Of a DNA stretch of 64,000 bases, positions 30,150 through 43,091 are shown one piece after another. The stretch's first letter is position 1. Every line of letters begins with the position of its first letter. Both the position numbers and the translations under genes were made by a program. The notes under the pieces were generated by a model. The model worked only from the letters and a program-made list of their open reading frames with translations, was not told where the DNA came from and made no database searches. This DNA is from Neoscytalidium dimidiatum (Eukaryota > Ascomycota > Dothideomycetes > Botryosphaeriales > Botryosphaeriaceae): the NCBI GenBank assembly GCA_037367355.1, contig CM074697.1:1426001-1490000 (forward strand). Direction: 5' to 3'.

Positions 30150-30391
30150 CCCGGATGGAAGCCATAAGTACTGCTCTGGACCCCTGAAGGACAAACAGAA
30201 CGTCAGATCGAGCATGAGGAAGGGGCTCTTTGGCAGAGTAGACTAACCACCTATGCACAGATGTTGCCGGTAACTGTACGCTTAATAGGAGGGTCGATGG
30301 TAACGTGAGCAAGGAAACGCAGTAGTTGGTCTGGTGAAGCACCTAGGCCACAGCGCTGGCAACGAGGGCAAAATTATTGACGGAAACCGTA
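30150..30391 (-). pseudogene. decayed paralogue of the 28135-28407 secreted protein
   Basis: The DNA aligns by eye with 28150-28407 along most of its length, e.g. GACGGAAACC next to the start and ACGCT..A..GGAGGG.TGATGGT.ACGT..GCAAG. The start codon is ACG instead of ATG (TVSVNNFALVASAVA versus MVSVKLFALMAAVAA). A stop follows directly and the frame is lost beyond it. It is a duplicated gene that has decayed. Confidence 0.75.
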
Positions 30392-31594
30392 ACCCCTGTA
30401 TCAAGACCTGCATCATGAGTACACTGCTGCCGAATGAGTGTGGATTAACAAAATTTTTAATTTAAGGAGAAAATGAAAGAAGAAAGTGAGGGTGGGGATC
30501 TTACCAATTATATACGTGGTAAAAGTTCTAACTGACAGGTAAATGAATGAATTTATGGCAAGTGTGTGTGGTGAATGCTCTGGGTTCCCGGCACAATGAC
30601 ACCTGTGCAGGCATGATTAATACTCTCCTCCTACCTAGAGGTTCCTGTAAACGAGTGTGGGATGCTGCAAGTTGCTGTACGCTGCTATCAGCTGCTGCCG
30701 ACTGCTGATGCTGCTTCCCTTCTTACCCCGACATTTACTATGATCCAGTATAGTGTAGGGCCGTGATACTCCGAGGATTGCGTGTGCCACCACCATAAAG
30801 GGGGTTTTCTTTTTTTTTTTTTTCCTTTGTGGATATGCTAACGAAATGTGAGATTAGAATGAATGGATGGATTCGATATTGTGCTAGGCTGTCATTATGT
30901 AGAGCTGCTTGAGCCCTTAGGGGCTATCCATTCATTCAGATGACTGTGAAAGCTAATGCAACGAGCACGGGCTGAAGCAAGAAGTCTCACGGTCTTCGTA
31001 GCGAAGACTGTACGAAGTAGCTCTGTATTGAAATCGGCGCTGTCACGTGCATTAGTACCTAAGGCATTGCGGCGTGGTTACCCGTTCACTGGATAACCGT
31101 GACACTGCAGAAGCGATGCTGTTGTTGCGAGATACGAATGGTGTGGAACAAGTAGCTCAAACGCCAAGCAAGCTAATAGGCCAAGTGAAAGGCGTATCTC
31201 AAGTCAATCGCCATGCAAATTCACACTTTTACACTTTACGAGAAGGTGTCGCTATAGATGCCTCTTTGGAAAAGTAGAGTAGCGAGTTCGGCCGAGTGGG
31301 CGTCGGAGAAAATGAGCGCCGACGTGGCGTGTAGAACTTTAATACACTAGATCAATTCTGTCTATAGAGGTATAGTCGTCCCTAATTGTATAATTGCCAA
31401 GTGCTTGACTGACATATTTCCTCCTAAAAACCGCGCCTAAAAGCCAGCTTATCTCCGTCATTCTTCTGTGCCACCCATTTCAAATGCATGTCTTGCGTAC
31501 CGCACGATCAGGTATTTAAACTAACACCCGGAAGCTCCGGAGAGATACTAATTATCTCTCACATCATCTCAGCACGTTATTTCAAATCAGAATC
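30392..31594. other. no gene recognised
   Basis: Contains a CTG/CAGC-rich patch near 30660-30720 and a T-run near 30808. The right end is the aldehyde dehydrogenase promoter. Confidence 0.45.
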
Positions 31595-33220
31595 ATGGCA
31601 GACAACTCCACACCCGGCGCAGCATCCAAAATCGAGACGCGGTTGTTCATTAACGGAAAGGTGCGCCTTTCGCTGCCTGCTGCTAGAGATCCTCAGGCTT
31701 ACTAAAGCATTTCTTCCAGTTTGTCGAGTCGTCAGACAAGAAGACGTTCAAGCTGCTCTCCCCTTCCACTCGTGAACCAATCGCTGACGGTACGTACATG
31801 TCGACACCGGGTGAGGCCAAAGCTCACGCTACACCACAGTCTATGAAGCCAGCGTCGACGACGTCAACGCTGCGGTTGCAGCCGCCAAGGCGGCGCAGCC
31901 AGCTTGGGCCGCTCTCTCGCCCACGCAGCGTGGCACGTACATGAAGAAGCTGGCAGCCTTGCTCCGCGAGAATTTCGGGCAGATGGCGTACCTGGAGGCT
32001 CTCAACTTGGGCCGTCCCCTGAAAGCATACTTCGACACTTTCGTGTGCGCAGACTACTACGAACACTTTGCTGAGGCCGGTTGGGATGCACAGGGAAATG
32101 CGAGTTTGAATAACCCAGGTATGCTGGCTATGACCTTGCGTCAGCCGTGCGGCGTGGCCGCTGCCATTATCCCCTGGAACGGACCGGCTATCTTCATTGG
32201 AACGAAGACGGCGCCCATGCTTGCGGCTGGCAACACTGTCGTTCTGAAGAGTAGCGAGAAGGCACCTCTGACTGTAAGCACTTGCCTAATGCTGTTACCG
32301 ATTGATACCTGACAATGTCAAAGTCTACTTTCTTCGCTACATTGGTCGAGAAAGCTGGCTTCCCTCCTGGAGTGATCAATGTCATTACTGGCCACGGGTC
32401 CCCCACTGGCGCAGCGCTGTCATCCCATATGGATGTTCGTGCCCTCTCATTTACCGGTTCCGGCCGCACAGGTCGTGTCGTTAGCGAGGCCGCCGCGAAG
32501 TCGAACCTAAAGAATGTCTACCTCGAGTTAGGTGGGAAGTCGCCGGCGCTTATCTTTGACGATGCGGATATCGAGCGGGCGGCTAAAGAGACGCAATCCA
32601 GCATGACTTGGAATACAGGCCAGGCCTGCTTCGCAAACACGCGTATCTACGTACAGGATACGGTGGTGGAACGTTTTGTCGCGGCGTTCAAGGAAAACTT
32701 TGCTAATGTCAGCGTTGGCGCGCCGACGACTGATGGCGTGGATATGGGGCCTCTCATCGACGAGATCCAGTTCAACTCGGTTAACAGGTACATCGAGATG
32801 GCTAGTGAGGCTGGCGGTAAGATGATCCTGGGTGGTGAACCCATCGAGAACGCCAACAACGGCTATTATGTTGGCCCTCACATCTTTACCGACTTGCCTG
32901 AGGACTCACGCCCCGTGAAGGAAGAAATCTTTGGCCCTGTTGTTAGCATTCATGTGTTCAAAACAGAGGAGGAGGCTCTCAAAAAGGCAAATGACAGCGA
33001 GTACGGCCTGTTTTCTTCGGTGTACACGAAGGATCTCAGCCGCGCCATTCGTGTCGCGAAACGTCTGGAAGCGGGCACGGTGGCGGTCAACCTCACCAGT
33101 CCGGCACACGCCCAGGATATGCCTTTTGGAGGGTATAAAGCCAGCGGTATCGGCAGAGAGGGCATGATGCATAGCCTGAAGAACTTTCTGGAGGAGAAAA
33201 CGGTCGTCATAAAGATCTGA
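31595..33220 (+). CDS. NAD(P)-dependent aldehyde dehydrogenase
   Basis: Four exons (31595-31660, 31720-31789, 31840-32273, 32324-33220), 488 residues, normal for the family. The start is MADNSTPGAASKIETRLFIN. Landmarks are IIPWNGPAIFIGTKTAPMLA, the nucleotide-binding FTGSGRTGR, the catalytic Glu in VYLELGGKSPALI, the catalytic Cys in TGQACFANTRIYV, EEIFGPVVSIHVF, and MPFGGYKASGIGREG near the C-terminus. It oxidises an aldehyde to the acid in the cytosol; the substrate cannot be told. Introns are 50-59 nt; the last uses an AAG acceptor (32321-32323). All active-site residues are present. Confidence 0.93.
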
Positions 33221-33424
33221 GGGAGAATTTTTCAATGTTTCAACACGGCTGTAGTATCTATGAAACAAGAATTGATATACTGCCAGTGCGGATAGCCTTT
33301 CTATCTTGCTGTATAGAGCCGATCATCCATGCGTTGTGGTAAGAGATCACCACTGGACATGCTGCCATGAACGTACTAGATAGGACATATGCTACCGCTA
33401 AGCCTGGAAACAACACCACTCCTA

Positions 33425-33540
33425 CTTAGGTTGTATCTAGCCTGGCAGTCTACCTCGTTGCTGGGTGTCTTAGTGCAAATAACCCATGAGTCGGAGGAGC
33501 CGGTATCGAACTCGCGCACAAAAGCTTGAGCTGAAGTGTC
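33425..33540 (-). pseudogene. fragment of a pepsin-like (A1) aspartic protease
   Basis: The minus strand reads AQAFVREFDTGSSDSWVICT then KTPSNEVDCQARYNL, matching the N-terminal active-site region of fungal aspergillopepsin-type proteases (FDTGSSD, ETPSSE, YNPS). No continuing protease sequence was recognised on either side. It is an isolated relic. Confidence 0.65.
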
Positions 33541-33615
33541 AAATGGAGATGGGCGTGACTTATTTGGAGCTGTATTCGGTAGTATGTTAGCGCCACTGCC
33601 GATCGTACGCTTGAT

Positions 33616-34044
33616 ATGATGTTGATGGAAATAGCCTCAGTGGAGTTCTGGGCCGACGGGAAAACCGTACTTATCGTACGCCTTCAGAGGAGCACGACGG
33701 TCTCTTTTGACAAGTTGTGGACTTGGACGAGCGAGGCGGTACCATCTCCGCAAGATTCGTCACCGCGCGGCAAGATTGTAGAAACAGTAGTAGCCTTCGC
33801 GAAGAGCACGGCAGGGACGGCGTGGGAAGGACTGAGCATCATTAACAATTGCCACGAAGAGAGGTATAGAGGTCAATACCTGAGAAAAAAGAGAAAAAAG
33901 AGTGATCGGAAACGAGAGCTAGGCAACGATGTCAAAGAGCAAAGCCTTCGGCTCATCCAAGGCACCGCACGCAGTTCCCCCATTGATCGTCCTACCCAAC
34001 AATCCAGAGCACTATGTTACTACGTGAGCAACGAATGCTACTGA
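33616..34044 (+). CDS. hypothetical open frame of doubtful status
   Basis: 142 residues from an ATG, basic in the middle (YLRKKRKKSDRKRELGN), with no domain recognised, lying between two gene relics. Likely a chance frame. Confidence 0.15.
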   Translation: MMLMEIASVEFWADGKTVLIVRLQRSTTVSFDKLWTWTSEAVPSPQDSSPRGKIVETVVAFAKSTAGTAWEGLSIINNCHEERYRGQYLRKKRKKSDRKRELGNDVKEQSLRLIQGTARSSPIDRPTQQSRALCYYVSNECY

Positions 34045-34322
34045 TAGAGTGATGCTGAAGATGTTTGACTCGTAGTTAGGAAAGCAATTAATTAAGGCAA
34101 TGAACGGGACATCGGGATAATGGTGGTCAATTGAGCGACGAAAGTGGATCAAAGGTTTCCTACCGCTACGACCTTTGCATCCGGGTTCTGACGGAAGAAT
34201 TCTTTAAAGCTGCTTCACTTGATAGTCGAGAAGCGAGCGACATTCACCGGCTCATAATTCCACGTACACATAGGTGAATAGTGCTGATAGCAATACCATA
34301 TATGCTTATACCAGCCCTTTCT

Positions 34323-35160
34323 CTAATACTTGGCCCTTAATTCGTCCGACTTGGCCTTTGTATCCTCCGCTCCTCCCAAGCGCGTCACGGTAGCCTTTAC
34401 ACGCATCTCTATTGCCACGCTATACGCTTGAATAGCAATTAGAGCCAACTTCGAAGCTTTGTATGATATAGATCTCCCATCAGCGGCATTGGAAAGGTGA
34501 TAGCTTCGAGCACGTAATCGTTCGCCGTTGTGCAGCGCATGCGGAAGTCGGAGGGTCCGAGGTACAAGAACGTTAGGGCTCCTAGAGAAATAACATTTAG
34601 TCATCGCACTATAAACATATTGATAGGTTTGATGCATGAGCTGAGTTAAACACGGTGGGCGAAGGCTGTGATGTCAACGTAGACCTCGTGGTCGCCATGA
34701 GAACGTCGCGAATCGAAGCTCCGGCTGTCCGCGCGAAATCTCTAGGGTACATATTAGAGCTTCGAAATAGATGCTATTGTCACGGTACAAACAAGAAGAC
34801 GCACCTTTACTTCAGCACGCTCCGCTTCCCTGAGAAGCACCATCTGCGTCTCCAAGATCATCTCGGGCTCCACGGCTAGAGTGCTGACAATCGCGCTCAC
34901 TTCTGCATCTGTCCGCTCAAATGCAGCAATGTGATAGGTACTCGATAGGATCTCTAAGCGTTTGAGCTGTCCACGGACATCTTCGCGAAGCTTGGCGGGG
35001 TTGCGAGCCAGACCTCGGACTTCTTGCCCACGGGCAAGGGCGGCTCAGGCACAAAGAACGCCTACAAAGCCGATAATTCTGGCAATAAGGATACTCTTGG
35101 TATATAGCTTGCGTTGATTGAGTGATATCACGAATTTGAAATGGGAAATGTTGTTGGTCA
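34323..35160 (-). pseudogene. NmrA-like NAD(P)-binding reductase relic
   Basis: Reading minus from about 35115: SILIARIIGFVGVLCA-stop-AALARGQEVRGLARNPAKL, then FERTDAEVSAIVSTLAVEPE, MILETQMVLLREAERAEVK, an apparent intron (GTGCGT...CCTAG), RFRADSRSFDSRRSHGDHEV, and finally VTRLGGAEDTKAKSDELRAKY-stop at 34323. The order and total length (~840 bp) fit NmrA/isoflavone-reductase-like atypical short-chain dehydrogenases. A stop follows the (altered) nucleotide-binding glycine motif, and several frameshifts separate the blocks. It is a dead gene still recognisable over its whole length. Confidence 0.7.
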
Positions 35161-37865
35161 GATCGATGCTTCTGTGACCACGGACCTCCTCCGCTAGGCT
35201 TCGGAGTCACCTGCAGCACTCAGACGGCCTTCTTACTCCGATTCGCCGACCTTGCGGACAGAAACTCCGCGCTCTACTCCGAAGGATCCGTCTCGTACAG
35301 GAACTTGATCAATCCGAATACGACAGAAAAACAGTACCTCTCACACGAATATCAGGCACAAAATCCAAATTCATTGCAACCTCTAATAGCTTAGTCTCTA
35401 TGAATCCAACAAAGAGACATTTCTGAGTTGTCTTATATTTTAACAGCATGTTTCTACACCGCAGCAGGCGGGGACCTTAAAACTTACTGGCTCACCGCCC
35501 ATGAGAGGTGCTGGATCCCGTTTACCCCGTGGCTCTGCCCGATCCAGGACAACACGGACGCTCAGCCCATATCACCACGATCGATCCCTACTAGCAATCA
35601 CTACTCATTACTACTGATCGTACTGATTTCTCGTTGTATTTCGATCAAAATCATTTATTAGTAATAGGACCCTCTTGGTTACCTCAACATTTAATTCCTT
35701 TATCATACACTTATGTTGTAAACCTTCCTTAGTCAATGTGATCGTGCAGGTAATATTTGGCCCTATGAGAGCTCTCTTCGTAAGCTGGACGTTGGTAAAA
35801 GTTGTGAAATGCTTCATGTGATGCTAAGGTGGGATAATGGCACGGAATGTGGGTCCAAGGGGATACCAGATGCAAAGCTATCGGAAGAATGTTGACACAT
35901 CGATCGTATCCTGCACCTGACCAGCACTTACCGTTGTCGCAATAGGCATGTTTACAAATCAATTTAACTCATTCCTGCCCCACGGGCCGAATTATGTCCA
36001 AGTAGAATCGCCACGCCGGCAATTCCGCCGCATGCGCCGGATCCGGTGAGCAAAGCCGTGAAAGTTGAACATCCAGGCAACGCCCCTGCACTTGGCACGA
36101 TGACGGTCAGAATTAAGGACCTGGAGGCTACTTGATCAGCCATATTGCACACCAGCAGAGACCTCTCAGTAAATTGTGACTGCGGACATCCTATCTCCCA
36201 GGATGTATTGCCAAATTATCCGGAGTCAGGGCCCACCTGAGTTGCCTCCAGACGGCGACAGATCGACTTGATCGCTCCTGAACTTTTGAAGCACAAGGAC
36301 GATCCGACCTCAGTCCGGCAAGCCGAAGGGGATCAGTGACAAGGTTGTGCTGTTCGAGCTACTGATGCGCATTGGCCATTCTTCTCTGGGTTGAGCAGAA
36401 AAGAATTACAAGAGCCGAAATGTGTGGCTTCCCTAATACCCAGTCGGGTCGCTCCCGAACGGGCTCCGGTTTCCGCCTTGATTCGCGCGCTGTATCGCCT
36501 TGTACCTGATGCTTCCGAGCCGGAGACCTAGCTTTGTGGCTCTTCTGTAGGTTATTGTCTTCTGCGGCACTTCACTTCACGCGAGCTCTCCACCCCCCCC
36601 ACCCCCCCCTTTTCCTCCCGGAAGTCGTCAAACCCCGTGTGAGCTGAAAGTTACGGTAATCATAAATGCCTGCTGTGATGTAAAATTCTGAACGATTTAA
36701 TCGCATCCGTTTTGTTCAACGCCATATCCAGCCTCCTTTTTAGCCTGTTCGCCCCAATCGAGCATGAAGCATCAATAGACTGGGATATCCAGCTCTCGTG
36801 ATTTCCGCTCAGCACCTGTAAGGTGCAGCAGAAATGTTGGAGATAATGGACCCCGGGGGTCGGAGCATGGTGATAGGCGATGTTGACTGCAGCGCTATCT
36901 TCAACGACTTTTCTCTCTGGCTGACGCTTCTTGCTAACATTTTCTATTTCTTCTATTTCATATTCATCCATTCGCTGTTCAGCAACTAAACTCGCTTATA
37001 TTTGGCCGGAGTACTTCCTCGACCTGCCGCCCGATCACAATTCCGTCAGTCGTCTATTGCTCGCCAACATTTACCGCGATTATGACGATGGACCAAATAA
37101 CTCCATCTACCGTCCTCATGTCCATCATGTTCTCATCCATGACACCTATAGTTACTCTCCCGAGTAAGACAATAGATCTGACCGTAGATACTATAATTAT
37201 AGAACTCGCTACCTGTTCATTGAATGCGGGAAGAGCTCTACGCAATGTTGTTAATTGGGTGGTGAAATTCACTATACCAAAGGCTATGTAGGCGAATAAT
37301 CGGTTGACAATAGCGAGCCAATCAATGAGGCCGTGTACAGTGAGATCGGGGCAGGAGGGATGCCGCTATTTAACTATGTTTACTGTAGCTGTTACCCTGC
37401 TGATGGTGCTGTAAAGTATTTCTTTCGTACTATTTTTGTAAATAGCGAACAATCAGGATACGCCAATGATTCAAATCTCTAATTATTCCTCTATCAATTC
37501 TCCCGCACCGGGAATGAGCGTCAGCGTAAGACTCCGGTAATATCGGCCCAGAAAAAGGCCGGCGAATGCCGGCGATTGCCGTAGCGCCATCGTCACCGGC
37601 GCAGATCCAGAGCGAATGTCTCCGTATACGCTCATTTCGCCGGTCATCACCTCCATGTTTTCTTGCCTATGAATCTGTCAGTCGTATATTACGATCACTT
37701 GCATACGGCCTAGCCCATGGGGCAGCCGATTCGGCCCGCCAGGCTCGGATTCCGGGTGTCTGCTATACGAAAAAATGCGGCCCAATAAGGGGGCATGGAA
37801 ATGCGTATGTGCTGATTTATTGCTTAAGAGCAACGCATGATAATCTAGGAGTAACCCTAGATTGA
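35161..37865. other. no intact gene; scattered possible coding relics
   Basis: Plus-strand 35215-35390 is an open stretch (AFLLRFADLADRNSALYSEG, ending QNPNSLQPLIA-stop) and 35440-35560 another (YTAAGGDLKTYWLTAHERCW). Both look compositionally coding but lack starts and family matches. A C-rich run lies at 36592-36609. AT content rises toward the island. Confidence 0.35.
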
Positions 37866-37934
37866 GAATTATAAGTCGTTACGGTTTATTATTTTTGTCA
37901 TAGTATTTAAGACTAGATAACATATAAGTTTTAT

Positions 37935-40428
37935 CTAACCTTCGAATTCGACCCCGAGAAAAAGCGCTAAGACCGATATCTATCGAAAGCTCTCGATTCC
38001 CTTAGCTAGATTCTCGAATCTTAGCTTCGTAGCTATACGCGCTACTACGTTATCGCGTGGAAAAGAGACCTCGTTAGGCTAAATCGACTTCTTCGACCTT
38101 CGTATCTCTACTAAAATCCTAAATCGACTTAAAAAGACGTAAAAAGTTCGGAATCTACTAAAAATACCTACGCGCATCTCTATATAAAGTTATATAAGAT
38201 TTAGAGCGCGTTTACGTATCTAAATCTAAGGCGAAGAAGCGCTCTTCTCTTCATGGCCCGTATACGTAGAGTTTTTACTACCTCCCTACCTACGCGAACT
38301 AAGAATAACCGAAAATAAGCGAAAAGCTTAACTAAATAGCCCCGAAAACGCTTCGTTACTTCTTAGGAGAAAGTAACGAAGAAAATTCTCCGTGCTCGCC
38401 TAAAATTCGTTTATTTACGGCTTAGTTTAGACGAAACTAAAGCCGGCGATTTCTTTCTAGTCTAATTTCCTATTTCTACTATTTTTTTTCTAGAAAGAGT
38501 ATAGAAAACTAAGGATATCCGCTTCTAGACTCTCTAGATTCCCTAGATTCTCTACGCCCCTTGACTTCTATTTAACTATCGACTACGCTAATAGTTATCG
38601 AATCCTTAAATACTACGAATTCTAGTAGTATTAAAGATATTAAGATAGAAAACGACGAAGTAATACCGCTATCGAGAAGACCGAAGATAACGGTAACGAT
38701 AGAGCCTACGCCGATACTAGAAAAAAGACTCTTCTTCTCGCTAATAACTACGGGTACTAACCCGTTTAAATACCGCCCCGAGAAAAGAACCCGGTATATA
38801 CCGGGATCGAAACTAAAGTCCTCCGCGGAATATATCGAAGCCGCGTTTAATTACCTTATTAAGGCGATTAACCTCGAAGACGACTAGTCTAAGATAAATA
38901 ACCTTAGCGAACTTCTTATCGTCTTCCGCGAATATACGGTAAAAGGGAAAATCGACTTTACTAAGTCGATTCTCGTAACCGAAGTCCGCGTACTCGAAAA
39001 CGTATCTCGTACGCTTTTAAATAAAACGAGGAATCTCGGGGCTATCTCCGTAGCTACTACGGGAAAACCCTAGCCTAGCTAGCTAGTCCCGGTAAAAAAA
39101 CCTACCTTCTACGCCTCGATAGCGGTAGGTTTAGTTCTAAATAACGGTTTTATAATCGTATTATATAAAAAACTAATAGAAAAAACAACTACGAAGCTCG
39201 TAAAGCTAACGTCTATTAAAGATAAATAAATTACCGTCTTTTACGATAGTATACGAGACTAATTTAACGGAATCCGACTCCGGTAAAAGCTAAACCTTAC
39301 GTTCGCGGAAGCCGAATTCGTAAATAAACCCGTTATCTAAGAAACTTCCCTTTCTTTTAAGGGAAATATTCTAATTACGGGTACCGAAGGCTATACTAGC
39401 TAATTTCTCTTAGAAAAAGAGAATATTATTAGGAAAGTCCTTTCTAATTCTAACTCGAAACTAGTCGAGGCCTAGTATAAGGTTATTATCTACGGAATTC
39501 CTACGCGGGAGACTAAGAATATTCTAATCGACTCCTTTATTAAGGAGGAAATAGAGACCTTTAACGTAGGTCTTTCTTCTATCGGAAAGCCCTACTAGGC
39601 TACCTCTAAGGAGAAAAGAGAAAACTAATCCGCGGGATCCGTTATAGTCTCGTTTCGCACCGAAAAGAAATAGAAAAAGGCTATTAATAGCCGCCTTTTT
39701 ATATATAGAATAAGCTATAAGGTAGAGAAAGCATAGATTATTCCTAAGGGAATTTAATACCGTAACTACCTTAAAAACGGATACGAAACAGCTAAATATA
39801 TAAGGACTCCTATATACGAAATCTATAAAAAGGAGTATCTTACGAGAGAGTATAAGTATAAATTTATAGGCTATAAAGCCTCTAAAGGTATACGGTACTA
39901 GTACTATCCTAATTCGAATTAACTAACCCCCTTTATCTATAGATAAACTAAGGGTATTTTAAGTAAATTTAAATAGAAACGCTCTAGCTATAGAGAGCCT
40001 TCTATCTAAAGTAATCGAACTTAAAATTAGCCTAATTCTTATATAAGAACTATAGCTAATAAACCCTAAAAATCCTAGAGAAAGACGGTCGGTTAACTAC
40101 CCTACGTTCGTTTAAATTCTACCGGATTGTTCTCTAACGGAAAGACCGCGTACGTTAGTATATATATCCCGTTATCTAACGGGAATAGATATTAACTATA
40201 ACTCCGCGGTAACTAAATCCCCTAACCTAATAGTTCTAAAAATAATAGAGAAAAATAGCTAATTCTACCTCTTTAATTTATATAACTAAAAGAAATAAGG
40301 AAACGATAATTCCCCCTATACGCTAAAACGTATTCTAGGCTACTAATAGCTAGAATTTCCTAGTATTATAGCCGGGGACTTTAATATTTACTACTCGTAG
40401 TAGGACCTAAGGTCCCCCTATATAACCT
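37935..40428 (+). mobile_element. 5' part of a LINE (Tad1-like), copy A, RIP-mutated
   Basis: About 2.49 kb starting near CGAATTCGACCCCGAGAAAA. It is repeated in tandem as copy B. An ORF1-like region is followed by an endonuclease start: near 40371 the plus strand reads AGDFNIYYS, the conserved GDFN motif of LINE endonucleases. The reverse transcriptase part is absent. Assignment to the Tad1 clade is tentative. Confidence 0.6.
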
Positions 40429-42856
40429 ATCTTTAAATTCGACTCCGAGAAAAAGCGCTAAGACCGGTATCTATCGAAAGCTCTCGATTTCCTTAGCTAG
40501 ATTCTCGAATCTTAGCTTCGTAGCTATACGCGCTACTACGTTATCGCGTAGAAAAGAGACCTTATTAGGTCGAACCGCCTCGCTCTACCTCCGTACCCCT
40601 ACGAAATCCCTAAATCGACCCGAAAACGTACGAAATTTTCGGAATCTACCGAAAACATCTACGCGCACCTCCGTACGAAGTTATACTAGATTTAGAGCGC
40701 GTTTACGCACCTAAATCTAAGACGAAGAAGCGCTTTCTTCTCTTTTTCGTTCCGCCTCTTTTTCGCGGCCCGTATACGTAGAGTTTTTACTACCTTCCTA
40801 CCTACGCGAACTAAGAATAACCGAAAATAAGCGAAAAGCTTAACCGAATAGCCCCGAAAACGCTTCGTTACTTCTCGGGAGAAAGTAACGAAGAAAATTC
40901 CCTACGCTCGCCTAGAATTCGTTTGTTTACGGCTTAGTTTAGACGAAACTAAAGCCGGCGATTTCTTTCTAGTCTAATTTTCTATTTCTACTATTTCTTT
41001 TCTAGAAAGAGTATAGAAAACTAAGAATATCCGCCCCCGGACCCTCTAGATTCCCCTACGCCCCTCGACTCTAATTCGACTATCGACTACGCTAGTAGTT
41101 ATCGAATCTTCGAATACTACGAGATCGAGTAATATCGAAGATATCGAGATAGAAAACGACGAAATTATACCGCTATCGAGAAGGCTAAAGATAACGATAA
41201 TAGTTAAGCCTACGCCGACTCTTAGAAAAAGACTCTCCTTCTCGCCGATAACTACGGGCACTAACCCGTTCGAATACCGCCCCGAGAAAAGAACCCGGTA
41301 TATACCGGAATCGAAACTAAAGTCCTCTATAGAATATATTAAAGCCGCGTTCGATTACCTTATTAAGGTAATCGACCTTAAAGACGACCGGTCTAAGGTA
41401 AATAACCTTAGCGAACTTCTTACCGTCTTCCGCGAATATACGGCGAAAGGGAAAATCGACTTTACTAAGTCGATTCTCGTAACTAAAGTCCGCGTACTCG
41501 AAAACGTATCCCGTACGCTTTCGAATAAAACGAGGAATCTCGGGGCTACCTCTATAGCTCCTACGGAAAAACCCCAGCCGAGCTAGCTAGTCCTAGCTAA
41601 AAAACCTACCTCCTACGCCTTAGTAGCGGTAGGTTTAGTTCTAAACGACGGTTTTATAACTATATCGTATAAAAAACTAACTAAAAAAACAACTATAAAG
41701 CTCGTAAAACTAACGTTAATTAAAGATAGATAAATTACCGTCTTCTACGATAGTATACGAGACTAATTTAATGGAATCCAACTCCGGTAAAAGCTAAACC
41801 TTACGTTCGCGGAAGCCGAATTCGTAAATAAACCCGTTATCTAAGGAACTTCCCTTTCTTTTAAGGGAAATATTCTAATTACGAGTACTAAAGGCTATAC
41901 TAACTAATTTCTCTTAAAAAAAGAGGATATTATTAGAAAAGTCCTTTCTAATTCTAATCCGAAACTAGTCGAGGCCTAGTATAAAGTTATTATCTATAGA
42001 ATTTCTATCTAGAAAACTAAGAATATTCTAATCGACTTCTTTATTAAGAAGGAAATAAAGACTTTTAATAAAGGTCTATCTTCTATTAGAAAGCTCTACT
42101 AGGCTACTTCGAAGAAGAAAAGAGAAAAATAATTAGCGGAATCTATTATAGTCTCGTTCTATACTAAAAAGAAATAGAAAAAGGCTATTAATAGCCGTCT
42201 TTTTATATATAGAATAAGCTATAAGGTAGAAAAAGCACGAACTATTTCTAAGGGAATTTAATACCGAAACTACCTTAAAAATAGATACGAAACGAAGAAG
42301 TATACGAGGACTCTTATATACGAAATCTACGAAAAGAAGTACCTTACGAGAGAGTATAAGTGTAAATTTATAGGCTATAAAGCCTCTAAAGGTATACGGT
42401 ACTAGTACTACTCTAATTCGAATTAACTAACCCCCTTTATCTATAGATAAACTAAGGGTATTTTAAGTAAATTTAAATAGAAACGCTCTAGCTATAGAGA
42501 GCCTTCTATCTAAAGTAATTGAACTTAAAATTAGTCTAATTCTTATATAAGAACTATAGCTAATAAACCCCGAAAATCCTAGAGAAAGGCGGTCGGTTAA
42601 CTACCCCGCGTTCGTTTAAATTCTATTAGATTATTCTCTAACGGAAAGACCGCGTACGTTAGTATATATATCTCGTTATCTAACGGGAATAGATATTAAC
42701 TATAACTCCGCGGTAACTAAATCCCCTAACCTAATAGTTCTAAAAATAATAGAGGAAAATAGCTAATTCTACCTCTTTAATTTATATAACTAAAAGGAAT
42801 AAGAAAACGATAATTTCCCCTATACGCTAGAACGTATTCTAGGCTACTAATAGCTA
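40429..42856 (+). mobile_element. 5' part of the same LINE, copy B, interrupted by a Ty3/gypsy element
   Basis: It matches copy A base for base apart from RIP-type changes, starting with CGACTCCGAGAAAAAGCGCT. It stops at AATAGCTA/TATTAGG, where the LTR element begins. In copy A the same point continues into the endonuclease region, so the break marks the insertion site. Confidence 0.65.
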
Positions 42857-43091
42857 TATTAGGCTCTTAAGGCTTAAATAGTAGATTAGGCCGCCGGGTA
42901 AGTATCTAGCGGCTCCGTAGATTAGATAGAAATCGGAATAACGTTATTCCGTAGGCTTAGTTATAATAGCGCCGAGGTAGCTAGATATATCTACCTATCT
43001 ACCTCTCTATTACCTTCTCTTCTTTTTCTCTTTATATTTAGATTTCTTCTTAATAGTAATACTATCTTTTTAGTTTAAGCTACCTTATATA
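42857..43091 (+). repeat. 5' LTR of the RIP-mutated gypsy element
   Basis: Matches 48738-48972 over its length with scattered C/T and A/G differences. Confidence 0.85.

Noticed and set aside
33430..33540. Possible minus-strand tRNA (GAGTTCGATACC resembles a B box)
   Set aside because: No acceptor or anticodon stems pair; the stretch translates as an aspartic-protease active site.
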